Below are positions 54,291 to 62,308 of a DNA stretch of 64,000 bases, piece by piece. The stretch's first letter is position 1. Each line of letters starts with the position of its first letter. Made by a program: the position numbers and the translations under genes. The notes under the pieces are model-generated. The model saw only the letters and a program-made list of their open reading frames with translations, searched no databases and was not told the DNA's origin. Origin of the DNA: Streptomyces lomondensis (GTDB lineage: Bacteria > Actinomycetota > Actinomycetes > Streptomycetales > Streptomycetaceae); NCBI RefSeq assembly GCF_014651035.1, contig NZ_BMWC01000005.1, positions 372,001 to 436,000 of the forward strand. The letters are read 5' to 3'.

Positions 54291-55256
54291 GTGGGGGTGA
54301 CCGGCACCGGCACCACCCTGGTCATCGGCGCCACCGGCACCACCGGCAGCCGCACCACCGCGCGGCTGACCGCCGCCGGCCACCGCGTCAGAGCCGCCGG
54401 CCGGCGCGCCACCCCGGTCCCCGGCGCGGAGCCGGTCGCCTTCGACTGGTACGACCCGGCCACCCACGCCGCCGCCCTCGACGGGGTCGACCGCGTCTAC
54501 CTCATACCGCCGCTGGGCGACCCCGACCCGGCAGCCGTCATGCTGCCGTTCCTGCGCCGGGCCCGCACGGCCGGCACGCGCCGCGCGGTGCTCCTCAGCT
54601 CCTCGGCCGTCCCCGAGGGCGGTCCGGCGGTGGGCGTGGTGCACCAGGCGCTGCCCGAACTGTTCGAACAGTGGGCGGTGCTGCGGCCCTCCTGGTTCAT
54701 GCAGAACGTCACCGGCATGCACGCGCACGCCCGCAGCATCCGCGAGGACGGCACCCTCTGGACCGCGACCGGGAGCGGCCGGGTCGGCTTCGTCGACGCC
54801 GACGACATCGCGGCCGTCGCCCTCCACATCCGCGAGGACGGCACCCTCTGGACCGCGACCGGGAGCGGCCTGGTCGGCTTCGTCGACGCCGACGACATCG
54901 CGGCCGTCGCCCTCCACGCCCTGACCGACGACCGCGCCCCGAACGACGATCTCGTCCTCACCGGACCGGAGGCGCTCGGCTACGACGACCTCGCCGCGCT
55001 CATCACCGAGGTCACCGGCCGGCCCGTGGTCCACCGGCCGATCTCCCGCGAGCAGCTGCGCGATCGCCTCTCGGCGCTGATGTCGGTGGAGTTCGCCGCC
55101 CTGCTGGCGGACCTGGACCGGGCCATCGCCGAGGGGGCGGAGGACCGTGTCACCGAGACCGTCCAGCGCCTCACGGGCCGGCCCCCGCGCACCTTCCGCG
55201 CCTTCCTCGAAAAGGAGCCGGGTCCGACGGCAGCCGGCGCGGGCGCTGCCCGGTAG
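54291..55256 (+). CDS. NmrA-like NAD(P)-binding protein with internal duplication
   Basis: Atypical SDR of the NmrA/NAD(P)H-binding group, 321 residues: 'TLVIGATGTTGSRTTARLTA' is the dinucleotide motif (G-x2-G-x2-G), 'LRPSWFMQNV' a family signature. Residues about 150-209 contain a perfect 30-residue tandem repeat beginning 'IREDGTLWTATGSG', which normal relatives have once; the enzyme may be altered but remains in frame. GTG 54291 has GGGAGAGAGG upstream; GTG 54297 is an alternative. Divergent from the SDR pseudogene, 69 nt apart, a usual pairing with redox-type regulators. Confidence 0.85.
   Translation: MGVTGTGTTLVIGATGTTGSRTTARLTAAGHRVRAAGRRATPVPGAEPVAFDWYDPATHAAALDGVDRVYLIPPLGDPDPAAVMLPFLRRARTAGTRRAVLLSSSAVPEGGPAVGVVHQALPELFEQWAVLRPSWFMQNVTGMHAHARSIREDGTLWTATGSGRVGFVDADDIAAVALHIREDGTLWTATGSGLVGFVDADDIAAVALHALTDDRAPNDDLVLTGPEALGYDDLAALITEVTGRPVVHRPISREQLRDRLSALMSVEFAALLADLDRAIAEGAEDRVTETVQRLTGRPPRTFRAFLEKEPGPTAAGAGAAR
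54738..54917. repeat. 90-bp in-frame tandem duplication
   Basis: 54738-54827 and 54828-54917 are identical except for one base (CGG versus CTG codon), so the duplication is very recent. It lies wholly inside the NmrA-like gene. Confidence 0.95.
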
Positions 55257-55295
55257 CGCGTGTGTGGGCCCGTGGAAACGGGATAGTCCGGACCT

Positions 55296-55850
55296 GTGGA
55301 CGCGCTTCTGCTGACCTTCGGGCACAGCACCGCCGGCCGGGAGCGGATCACCGAGCTGCTGCGGCATGCCGGTGTCGCGGCCGTCGTCGATGTGCGGACC
55401 GCTCCCGGCAGCCGCCGCGACCCCGACCTGTCGCGGCGGCGGCTCGCCGAGTGGCTGCCGGGCGGCGGCATCGGCTACCGGTGGGAACCCGACCTCGGCG
55501 GCTTCCGCACCGCCCCCGCGGACAGCCCGGACACCGTCTGGCGCAACGCCTCCTTCCGCGGCTACGCCGCCCACACCCGCTCCCCCGGCTTCGTCACCGC
55601 GATGGACCGCCTGCTGCGCGAGGCCGCCGAGGCCCGCACGGCCGTGATGTGCAGCGAGGCGGTCTGGTGGCGCTGCCACCGCCGCCTGATCGCCGACTTC
55701 GCGGTCCTCGCCCGCGGCGTACCGGCCCGGCACCTCATGCCCGACGGGCGTCTCAGCGCCCACACGCCGACGCCCGGCGCGCGGCTGCGCGACGACGGGC
55801 TCCTCGTGTACGACGGCGACGACGGCCGCACCGGGCCGGGCCGCGGCTGA
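55296..55850 (+). CDS. DUF488 family protein
   Basis: 184-residue cytoplasmic DUF488 protein: N-terminal 'LLTFGHSTAGRERITELLRH', 'VVDVRTAPGSRRDPDLSRRR' (the D-V-R motif), central 'CSEAVWWRCHRRLIADF' with the conserved Cys-x-E and C-H-R, usual for the family. A Cys-based or nucleic-acid-linked activity has been suggested but is unproven. GTG 55296 has a weak GGGA upstream. Tail is Gly/Asp rich. Confidence 0.88.
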   Translation: MDALLLTFGHSTAGRERITELLRHAGVAAVVDVRTAPGSRRDPDLSRRRLAEWLPGGGIGYRWEPDLGGFRTAPADSPDTVWRNASFRGYAAHTRSPGFVTAMDRLLREAAEARTAVMCSEAVWWRCHRRLIADFAVLARGVPARHLMPDGRLSAHTPTPGARLRDDGLLVYDGDDGRTGPGRG

Positions 55851-55855
55851 GCCCG

Positions 55856-56476
55856 TCAGTACAGCCTGTTCACGGCCGTCACGGTCGTGCTCTTGAAGTC
55901 GGCCACCTGGGCGTGCTGGAAGGTGCCCATCTGGCCCCACCGGACGACCGTCACGGTCCTGCCGTCGCGGCCGACCGAGAACAGGTTGATGTCGGAGGAA
56001 CCCCACGCCGAGGCGGTGTGGAGGCCGTAGACGTGGGCGCCCTCCTCGACCTTCAGGCGGCCGTAGTACTTGCCCGTGGCCGTCAGGTCGGGGTCCTGCT
56101 CCGTCAGCTTCTTCGCGCAGCCGGCGAGGTGGCGGCGGAGCAGGGCCGCGAAGTCCTCGGCCCGGCTCTCGTCGCGCTCCACGACGGTGATCTGCTGGGC
56201 GCTGGTGTCGAACTCGGTCCAGTACGAGCGGTGCGTGGCCGTGGACGGCAGCGCCTCGCCGACGCAGACGGGCAGCGGGTCCGGCTGGCCGGCGGTGACG
56301 GGACCGCCGTACCAGGGCGAGGTCGGGTGCGGCGGCAGGTCGGCCGGCTCCAGGAACCGGGGTGTGGCGGAGGCCGGCGTGGTGGCGGCCGCGGCGGGAA
56401 CGGCGGCCGCGGCCGCCCCGGCCAGGGCCGCCAGCGCGGCCACGGTGGTACGGATGCCTCGGGCACGGACGTGCAT
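55856..56476 (-). CDS. Secreted protein of unknown function
   Basis: 206 residues. ATG 56476 with GGGGGAG 5-8 nt upstream, classical signal peptide ('GIRTTVAALAALAGAAAAAV', cleavage near AAAA-TTPA). The mature part has two Cys ('LPVCVGEAL', 'RRHLAGCAKKL') probably forming a disulphide and repeated beta-strand patterns ('QQITVVERDESRAEDFAALL', 'INLFSVGRDGRTVTVVRWGQ') like the extracellular sensor domains of PknH-type kinases. Its stop lies 6 nt from the DUF488 stop, convergent. Confidence 0.72.
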   Translation of the reverse strand: MHVRARGIRTTVAALAALAGAAAAAVPAAAATTPASATPRFLEPADLPPHPTSPWYGGPVTAGQPDPLPVCVGEALPSTATHRSYWTEFDTSAQQITVVERDESRAEDFAALLRRHLAGCAKKLTEQDPDLTATGKYYGRLKVEEGAHVYGLHTASAWGSSDINLFSVGRDGRTVTVVRWGQMGTFQHAQVADFKSTTVTAVNRLY

Positions 56477-56750
56477 GGAATCTCCCCCTGATGATCGCGC
56501 GGGTTCCGCGCGGTTTTCGGTCTCTCTGCACCTCGTATGACCCGTCCCGGCCCGCATAGTTGCCCTGCGCGCCTGCTACGGATCCGTCCGGAATGTCACC
56601 GGCGCGCTACAGGGGACGAAAGGCGCGTGCGTGCGGCTGATGGAGGCTCTGGGGAGACTGTGAGTAACCTCTCCTGTACGCAGTAGGTTCGACCCACGCG
56701 CGCGTACGGTGCCCGCGCGCGTTCTGGGCCGATGCGAGGGGGAGAAGAAC

Positions 56751-58697
56751 GTGCGTCCCGGAGACGAGTTCGCCGGCCGCTATGTCCTCAAGGAGGTCAT
56801 CGGGACAGGGCGGGGCGGTGATGTGTGGCTGGCCCACGACACGGTGGTGGGCCAGGACGTCGCGCTCAAGCGCGAGAGGGTCGAGGGCGACCGGGAGACC
56901 GCCGTGCGGCGGCTGCTGGGCGAGCCGCGCGCCCTGGCCAAGTTCCGGGACCATCCGCATGTCGTGACGCTGTTCGACGTCCTGACCGTGCCGCCGGGCG
57001 GCGACGAGGACGCGGCCGAGACCTACTGGTTCGTCATGGAGTACGTGCCCGGCGGCGGTCTCGACCGGCAACCGCCCATGAGCCCCGAGCGCGTGGCCCG
57101 CCTCGGGGCCCAACTGGCCGACGCGCTCGCCGCGTTGCACGCGGCGGGCATCGTCCACTGCGACCTCAAGCCCGCCAACGTCGGCCTCACCCGGCGCGGC
57201 ACCGCGAAGCTCCTGGACTTCGGTGCCGCCTACCGGGTCGGCGGCACCGAGACCATCACGGCCAACGGCCCCTACAGCTTCACCCCGGACTACGCCGCCC
57301 CCGAGCTGGCCCGGGGGAACGTGCCCCGGCCCGCCTCCGACGTGTTCTGCCTGGCCGCCACCCTCTACGCCCTGGTCACCGGTTCCCCGCCGCGCGGCGG
57401 CGACGACGGGGACGACGCCGGTGAGGACACCGCCCGGCTGACCCACTGGAAGGCCGAGCAGGGCGTCGTCGAGATGGACGCCGAGGCCGTGGGGCCGCTG
57501 CATCCCGTGCTCACCGCCATGCTGCGGCGCGACCCGGCGCAGCGCCCCGAGGCGGCCGAGGCCGCGCGGCTGCTGACGGCCGTGGCCGAATCCGGCGCGC
57601 GGCGGGCCCGGCTCGGGCGGTCCGCCCCGCCCGGCGGCGGGCGGTGGCCGCGGCGGCGCCGCCGGGTGCTGTTCGCCGCGGCGCTCGGCGTCTGCGCCGC
57701 ACTGGCCCTGGGCCTCGTCGCCCTGCCCGGCCACGGCAGCGGCGACGACGGCACCAAAACCGGCACCGAGTCCGCCGGGAGGCAGCTGCCGAAGGACCCC
57801 GGGAAGGGCGGTACCCGCTCCCTGATCGGTGATCCGCGCACCGCCGACGTGTGCGCCCTCACCGACCCCGCCGCACTCGCCCGGTTCGGCAGGAGCGAGG
57901 TCGACGTGGACTACGGCAACTTCGACCGCTGCGACGTGCTCGTGCACACCGACGACACCACCCGTATCGACGTGTCGGTCCAGCTGCGCCGGGGCTCGCC
58001 GCCCGAGGCGTCCGAACCCGTCCGGAGCATCGGGGGCATCGCCGTCCGGGAGCAGCCGGCCGAGCCGGACGAGTGCGGGCTGCTGCTGTCCCGGGACGCG
58101 GGCGACGACAAGGACGGCGACGCCGGCGACGACATGTACGTCGGGGTCCGTGTCGACGTGGGCCACGGCGAGGTCGCGGGCGGCGTCGCCGCGCTCTGCG
58201 GGGTCGCCGACACCGCCGCCCGCAGCGCGGCCGAGGTCCTGAACCGCGGCCCGCTCCCCCGCCGCACCCCGGGCTACCCGGCCGCCTCGCTGGCCTGGGC
58301 GGACGCCTGCGCGCTGCTCGACGCCAAGGCGCTGTCCGTCGTCCCCGGCATCAAGGCCGATGTGCCGGAGGCCGGGGTCGCCAACTGGGAGTGCGAGTGG
58401 TTCAGCGACGTCGACGACCTGGAGGCGGAGATCGCCTTCTTCCGCGACGAGCCCAAGTCCGCACGGGACGGCCGCACGGTCCGGCTCAGCGGCTACCACG
58501 CCGTAGTCGAGCCGGAGGGCAACGGCCCGGGCACCTGCACGGTGTTCGTCACCTACCGCGAGTACGGCGGGCGGGACGCCGAGACGGCCGCCGAGATGCT
58601 GCGCCTGCACGTCCGCGGGCAGCGGCCCATGGGGCAGCTCTGCGGCATGGTCACCGACCTGGCCGCCTCCGCCGCCGCGCGACTGCCCGCCCGCTGA
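56751..58697 (+). CDS. Membrane Ser/Thr protein kinase
   Basis: Eukaryotic-type (Hanks) kinase, 648 residues. Catalytic domain about 10-285: Gly loop 'IGTGRGGDVWLAH', Lys in 'DVALKRER', catalytic loop 'IVHCDLKPANVGL' (Cys replaces Arg of HRD, as in non-RD kinases), 'KLLDFGAAY' and 'YAAPELARG'. Then an Arg-rich segment, one TM helix ('VLFAAALGVCAALALGLVAL', about 305-325) and an extracellular domain of about 320 residues with six or more Cys and repeated 'VCALTDPAALARFG' / 'ACALLDAKAL' halves. GTG 56751 has GGGGGAG 6 nt upstream. An FHA protein is encoded next, a probable phospho-reader. Confidence 0.92.
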   Translation: MRPGDEFAGRYVLKEVIGTGRGGDVWLAHDTVVGQDVALKRERVEGDRETAVRRLLGEPRALAKFRDHPHVVTLFDVLTVPPGGDEDAAETYWFVMEYVPGGGLDRQPPMSPERVARLGAQLADALAALHAAGIVHCDLKPANVGLTRRGTAKLLDFGAAYRVGGTETITANGPYSFTPDYAAPELARGNVPRPASDVFCLAATLYALVTGSPPRGGDDGDDAGEDTARLTHWKAEQGVVEMDAEAVGPLHPVLTAMLRRDPAQRPEAAEAARLLTAVAESGARRARLGRSAPPGGGRWPRRRRRVLFAAALGVCAALALGLVALPGHGSGDDGTKTGTESAGRQLPKDPGKGGTRSLIGDPRTADVCALTDPAALARFGRSEVDVDYGNFDRCDVLVHTDDTTRIDVSVQLRRGSPPEASEPVRSIGGIAVREQPAEPDECGLLLSRDAGDDKDGDAGDDMYVGVRVDVGHGEVAGGVAALCGVADTAARSAAEVLNRGPLPRRTPGYPAASLAWADACALLDAKALSVVPGIKADVPEAGVANWECEWFSDVDDLEAEIAFFRDEPKSARDGRTVRLSGYHAVVEPEGNGPGTCTVFVTYREYGGRDAETAAEMLRLHVRGQRPMGQLCGMVTDLAASAAARLPAR

Positions 58698-58825
58698 CCC
58701 CGGAGCGGTCGCCCTGGGAGGGGTCCCGGGCAGGTCGGCCCATGCTGGTGGGCACGTCCGGCCGGGTCCCGCCCGTGCCGGGCCCGGACCGTGCCGATTC
58801 CGCCCACGCACCGAGGAGACCAGCG

Positions 58826-59608
58826 ATGTCCTTCTCCGCCAGCCTCGCGCGCGGTGTCGCGCCCGCCCAGCCCGGCACCCTGCACGCGCGCACGGTCACC
58901 GGGGACCTGTGCGCCCCGCCGCGTTCCGGACTGACCGTCCGCTTCGGCCGGGGCGAACGGCCGGACGTGGACCTGGAGGTCGGCGTGGACGACCTGCGGG
59001 TGAGCCGCCGGCACGGGGAGCTGACCTACCGGCAGGGGCAGTGGTGGCTGCGCAACACCGGGCAGCAGCTGGTACGGCTTCCGCGCGGCCGGATGATGCA
59101 CGAGAGCACCGAGCCGATCCCCCTCGCCACCGGCTACACACCGCTGTTCGTGAAGGGCTCCGGCTACCGCGAGCACCTGATCGAGCTGTACGTGGCCGAC
59201 CACGACGACCAGGGACCGGTCTCGCGCCGCCGGGCCGAGACGCTGCGCCCGGAGACCTGGGCGCTCGACGACGACGAACGGCTGCTGCTGGTCGTCCTCG
59301 GCCAGCGGTACCTGCTGTACGAGGAGGACCCGCGGCCCCTGACGTACTCCATGGCCGCCCGGCAGCTCGTCCATCTGCGCCCGGACGGCAACTGGACGGA
59401 CCGCAGGATCGAGCACCGCATCGAGGCGGTACGCAAGCGCCTGCACGGCACCGGCTTCCGCTACCCGCTGCTGCACGACCCGTCCGAGGAGCGGCGGCCC
59501 TCCGACAACCGCCTGCTGCACAACCTGCTCAAGGGGCTGGTGGAGTCGACGACGCTGGTGCCGCCGGACCTGAACCTGATGGACGAGGCGCCCGCGGGAC
59601 AGCCGTAG
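58826..59608 (+). CDS. FHA-domain protein with C-terminal winged-helix-like domain
   Basis: 260 residues. FHA domain about 15-100 with 'VRFGRGERPDVDLEVGVDDL' and 'VSRRHGELTYRQGQWWLRNT', the Gly-Arg and Ser-Arg-x-His phosphothreonine-binding positions. The C-terminal half ('LLVVLGQRYLLYEEDPRPL', 'WTDRRIEHRIEAVRKRL', 'LLKGLVESTTLVPPDL') resembles a winged helix, as in other actinobacterial FHA regulators. ATG 58826 with GAGGAGA 6 nt upstream. It lies 128 nt after the kinase gene and 2 nt before the next gene. Confidence 0.9.
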   Translation: MSFSASLARGVAPAQPGTLHARTVTGDLCAPPRSGLTVRFGRGERPDVDLEVGVDDLRVSRRHGELTYRQGQWWLRNTGQQLVRLPRGRMMHESTEPIPLATGYTPLFVKGSGYREHLIELYVADHDDQGPVSRRRAETLRPETWALDDDERLLLVVLGQRYLLYEEDPRPLTYSMAARQLVHLRPDGNWTDRRIEHRIEAVRKRLHGTGFRYPLLHDPSEERRPSDNRLLHNLLKGLVESTTLVPPDLNLMDEAPAGQP

Positions 59609-59610
59609 CC

Positions 59611-61269
59611 ATGGGCGGTGACGCGCCTCTCGTCCGGGAACGGCTGCGTGAGCTGAGCGGGCCGGAGCTCTACCGCCGCAACGCCTTCCGGGTCACCGGG
59701 TCCAGCACCTGCGCCTCCCGCCGTACGCTCGTCCGGCGCCGGCAGCAGATCGCCACGGCCGCGAAGGCGGGGGTCGCGGTCGGCGCCGCCGGGGCCGGGC
59801 CGGAAGAGCTCCGTACGGCCTTCGACGTGCTCGACCATCCGCAGCGCCGGATCGTCGACGAGCTGTTCTGGCTCTGGGACGCACCGGACGCCTCCTGCCC
59901 GTGCGAGCCGGAGCTGCACCGGCAGCACGACGAGGCGGTGCGGGCGCACGCGCGGGCCCTCGACGGGGAGTTGCGGGACCCTGGGGTGCCGCAGCGCCCG
60001 GCCGGCGGGAAGAAGGGTCCGGCCGGGGGGAAGAAACGTCCGGCCGGTGGGAAGAAGCACGGGCCGAACCGTGTCGCCGGCGAGTCGCCGGAGGAGCACT
60101 GGCAGTCCGCGGCGCGGCTGTGGCGCAAGCTGCTCGGGCAGCGCGGGGTCTGGGCGCATCTGCGGCACCGGGTCGCCGCGCTCGACGACAAGCGGCTGAC
60201 CGAGGCCGCGGTGACGGTGCTGGAGGCCGAGGTGCGCCGCGTGCTGGTCTCGGCCGTCGCCGGGCTGGCCGCGCGCACCGAGGACCCCGCCCGGCTGGCC
60301 CGGTACTGCGCGCAGTGGACCTGGACCGGCAGCGGCCTTCTCGGGGAGGCGCTGGAGGAGCAGTTGACGCCGCTGTACGAGTCGGCGGCGGGCGAGCTGC
60401 GCGCGGCGGGCGAGAAGCTCGCCGGCACCTTCCCGGACGGCGGCGGGAAGACCGTCGCGACCGCCGTGGCCGGGACCTTGCGGGCCCGGGTCATCCCGGT
60501 GGTGGAGCGGCTCGGCGCCTTCGCCGGGTTCGGGATGTCGCTGACCGTCGGGCAACTCTCCGACGGCACCGCCCTGTTGCTCAACAACTGCGCGGTGGCC
60601 CTGTCCCCCGCCTCGGACACGGCCCCGCCCGACCGGGAGAGCTTCGTCCTGCTGGACCTGGCGCTGCGGCTGAAGCCGTACGAGGAGACGCGGCGGACGA
60701 TCGAGCAGAACCGGGCGCGGCTGGACGAGGCCGGGGTCTGGTTCACGAAGGCCAAGCCGGCCTTCGACCCCGTCGTGGCCGCGCTGGAGAAGGCCTCGCG
60801 GCAACTCGACCGGAAGGACGCGCGGGGCGCTGCCGCCACCCTGGAGGCCGCCCTGCCGTCGCTGCACGAACTGCGGCGCCTGAGCCGGGGCGCGTTCGCC
60901 GCCCTCCCGGACGTCCGGCAGGCCGTCGACCGGCTCTGCGACTCGGCCGCGATCCTGCTCAACAACTGCGCGCTCGGCCTGGGATCGTACGAGGGCGGCC
61001 GGGGTCTGCGGCTGCTGGAGCTGGCCGAGGAGCTCTGCACGACCGAGGAGTCGCGGGTGCGGATCGCCGCCAACCGTCTGCTGATCGACCACGCACGCCA
61101 GTCGGGGTACCGCTTCGGCACCCCGTACGCGGTGCGGCGGCAGCCGCGCAAGAGCGTGCGGACGCACCTGGCGGAGATCTACTACGGGGAGTCGCCCCTG
61201 GCCGCCAAGGTGTGGACGTCGGTGGTCGTGCTGCTGATCCTCGGTGCCGTCGTGTTCCTGTTCGACTAG
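59611..61269 (+). CDS. Tail-anchored protein with J-like N-terminus
   Basis: 552 residues, no signal peptide, one C-terminal TM helix ('VWTSVVVLLILGAVVFLF'). The N-terminal 'ELYRRNAFRVTGSSTCASRR' ... 'ELRTAFDVLDHPQRRIVDEL' with a following Trp-rich 'FWLWD' resembles the degenerate J-domain-like module of proteins encoded beside bacterial Hsp70 genes; the His-Pro-Asp tripeptide is not seen. 'PAGGKK' is repeated three times near residues 130-145, then long helical TPR-like region with 'LLNNCAVALS' and 'LLNNCALGLG' echoed motifs. ATG 59611 starts 2 nt after the FHA stop. Its stop overlaps the converging TPR gene stop. Confidence 0.72.
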   Translation: MGGDAPLVRERLRELSGPELYRRNAFRVTGSSTCASRRTLVRRRQQIATAAKAGVAVGAAGAGPEELRTAFDVLDHPQRRIVDELFWLWDAPDASCPCEPELHRQHDEAVRAHARALDGELRDPGVPQRPAGGKKGPAGGKKRPAGGKKHGPNRVAGESPEEHWQSAARLWRKLLGQRGVWAHLRHRVAALDDKRLTEAAVTVLEAEVRRVLVSAVAGLAARTEDPARLARYCAQWTWTGSGLLGEALEEQLTPLYESAAGELRAAGEKLAGTFPDGGGKTVATAVAGTLRARVIPVVERLGAFAGFGMSLTVGQLSDGTALLLNNCAVALSPASDTAPPDRESFVLLDLALRLKPYEETRRTIEQNRARLDEAGVWFTKAKPAFDPVVAALEKASRQLDRKDARGAAATLEAALPSLHELRRLSRGAFAALPDVRQAVDRLCDSAAILLNNCALGLGSYEGGRGLRLLELAEELCTTEESRVRIAANRLLIDHARQSGYRFGTPYAVRRQPRKSVRTHLAEIYYGESPLAAKVWTSVVVLLILGAVVFLFD

Positions 61270-62282
61270 CGGGGCGTGATCACCACCGTGGCCGTGCGGT
61301 TGCGGGCGGGATCTCCGGGGTACGGGGCATCGCGCTGGTCGGCGCTGTCCGTGGTGAACGCCGTGAGGGGCTTGCCGCTCGCGGCGCTGAGCTCGCGGGC
61401 GGCGACGAGGGCGCGCCACAGCGCGACGACCGAGCCGCCGCTGCGGGGTGCGCCGGGGACGACGGCCGCGTGACCGTGCACCGTGACGGCCGCCGGCCGC
61501 CCGGCCAGCCGTTCCCCGAGCACGGCCAGCCGCTCGGCACCGGCCGGGGTCAGCCGTGTGCCCTCGGAGAACAGCCCTTCGGTGAAGGCGACTTCGACGG
61601 AGTCCCCGTGCGGGGTGACGCGCAGGCCGGGGGCGCGCAGGTCGCGGGCGAGGGCGGCGAGCGCGGTGGCGCGCCGGGCCTCGTCCGGGTCCTGCTGCTG
61701 CCCGGGGGCCGGGGTGCCGCTCGGGCCGGGGGTTTCCGGCCCGGCCGCACGGTCGGTGTCCGCGCGGGCGGGCCGGGGTTCGTCCAGGGTGCCGACCACG
61801 CCGGCCACGACAGCGGTCACCACGCACACCGCCGCGACCAGGGCCGTGCGGGTGCGGTGGCGGCCGAGCGCGGCGGCCGGCCCGGTGCGGCCGAGCCGGG
61901 CGAGCCCGGCCCTGGCCTCCGGGTCCTCCGGCTGCCTCGCCAGGACCTGCCGCCAGCACTCCGCCGCCTCGGCCGTCTCCCCGCGCTGCGCGTGCACGCG
62001 GGCCCGCAGGTCGAGCACGTCCCGGTGCCCGCCCAGCCGCTCGGCGTTCCGCAGCAGCTCCAGGGCACCGCTCAGGTCACCGGAGCGTGCCAGCTCCCGG
62101 GCCCGCGACACCAGCAGCACGACGTCGAGTTCGTCCAGGGGCCGGGCGGTGCCCGGGTCGGGCGGGGCCGGGTCCGGTGAGGCGTCCGCGCCGAGTCCGG
62201 CACGGGCGGGAGGCCCCTCGGCGCCCGGCCCTTCGCGAGACGGCGTGCCGCCGGCCGGTTCGTCCCTGTCCGTCACCCGCAT
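61266..62282 (-). CDS. TPR-membrane-OmpA-like protein
   Basis: 338 residues: Pro/Gly/Asp-rich arm, two or three TPR-like helices ('ELARSGDLSGALELLRNAER', 'RGETAEAAECWRQVLARQPE'), one TM ('ALVAAVCVVTAVVAGVVGTL', about 147-168), a Pro/Thr-rich spacer and a C-terminal OmpA/MotB-like fold ('EGLFSEGTRLTPAGAERLAV', 'AAVTVHGHAAVVPG', 'RNRTATVVITPR'). The usual N-x-x-L-S-x-x-R-A peptidoglycan motif is not well kept, so binding is uncertain. ATG 62282 with GGGGAGG 4 nt upstream; 26 nt after the Hsp70-like gene. Confidence 0.78.
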   Translation of the reverse strand: MRVTDRDEPAGGTPSREGPGAEGPPARAGLGADASPDPAPPDPGTARPLDELDVVLLVSRARELARSGDLSGALELLRNAERLGGHRDVLDLRARVHAQRGETAEAAECWRQVLARQPEDPEARAGLARLGRTGPAAALGRHRTRTALVAAVCVVTAVVAGVVGTLDEPRPARADTDRAAGPETPGPSGTPAPGQQQDPDEARRATALAALARDLRAPGLRVTPHGDSVEVAFTEGLFSEGTRLTPAGAERLAVLGERLAGRPAAVTVHGHAAVVPGAPRSGGSVVALWRALVAARELSAASGKPLTAFTTDSADQRDAPYPGDPARNRTATVVITPR

Positions 62283-62308
62283 GTCGCCTCCCCTCCGGCC
62301 CGGCCCTC

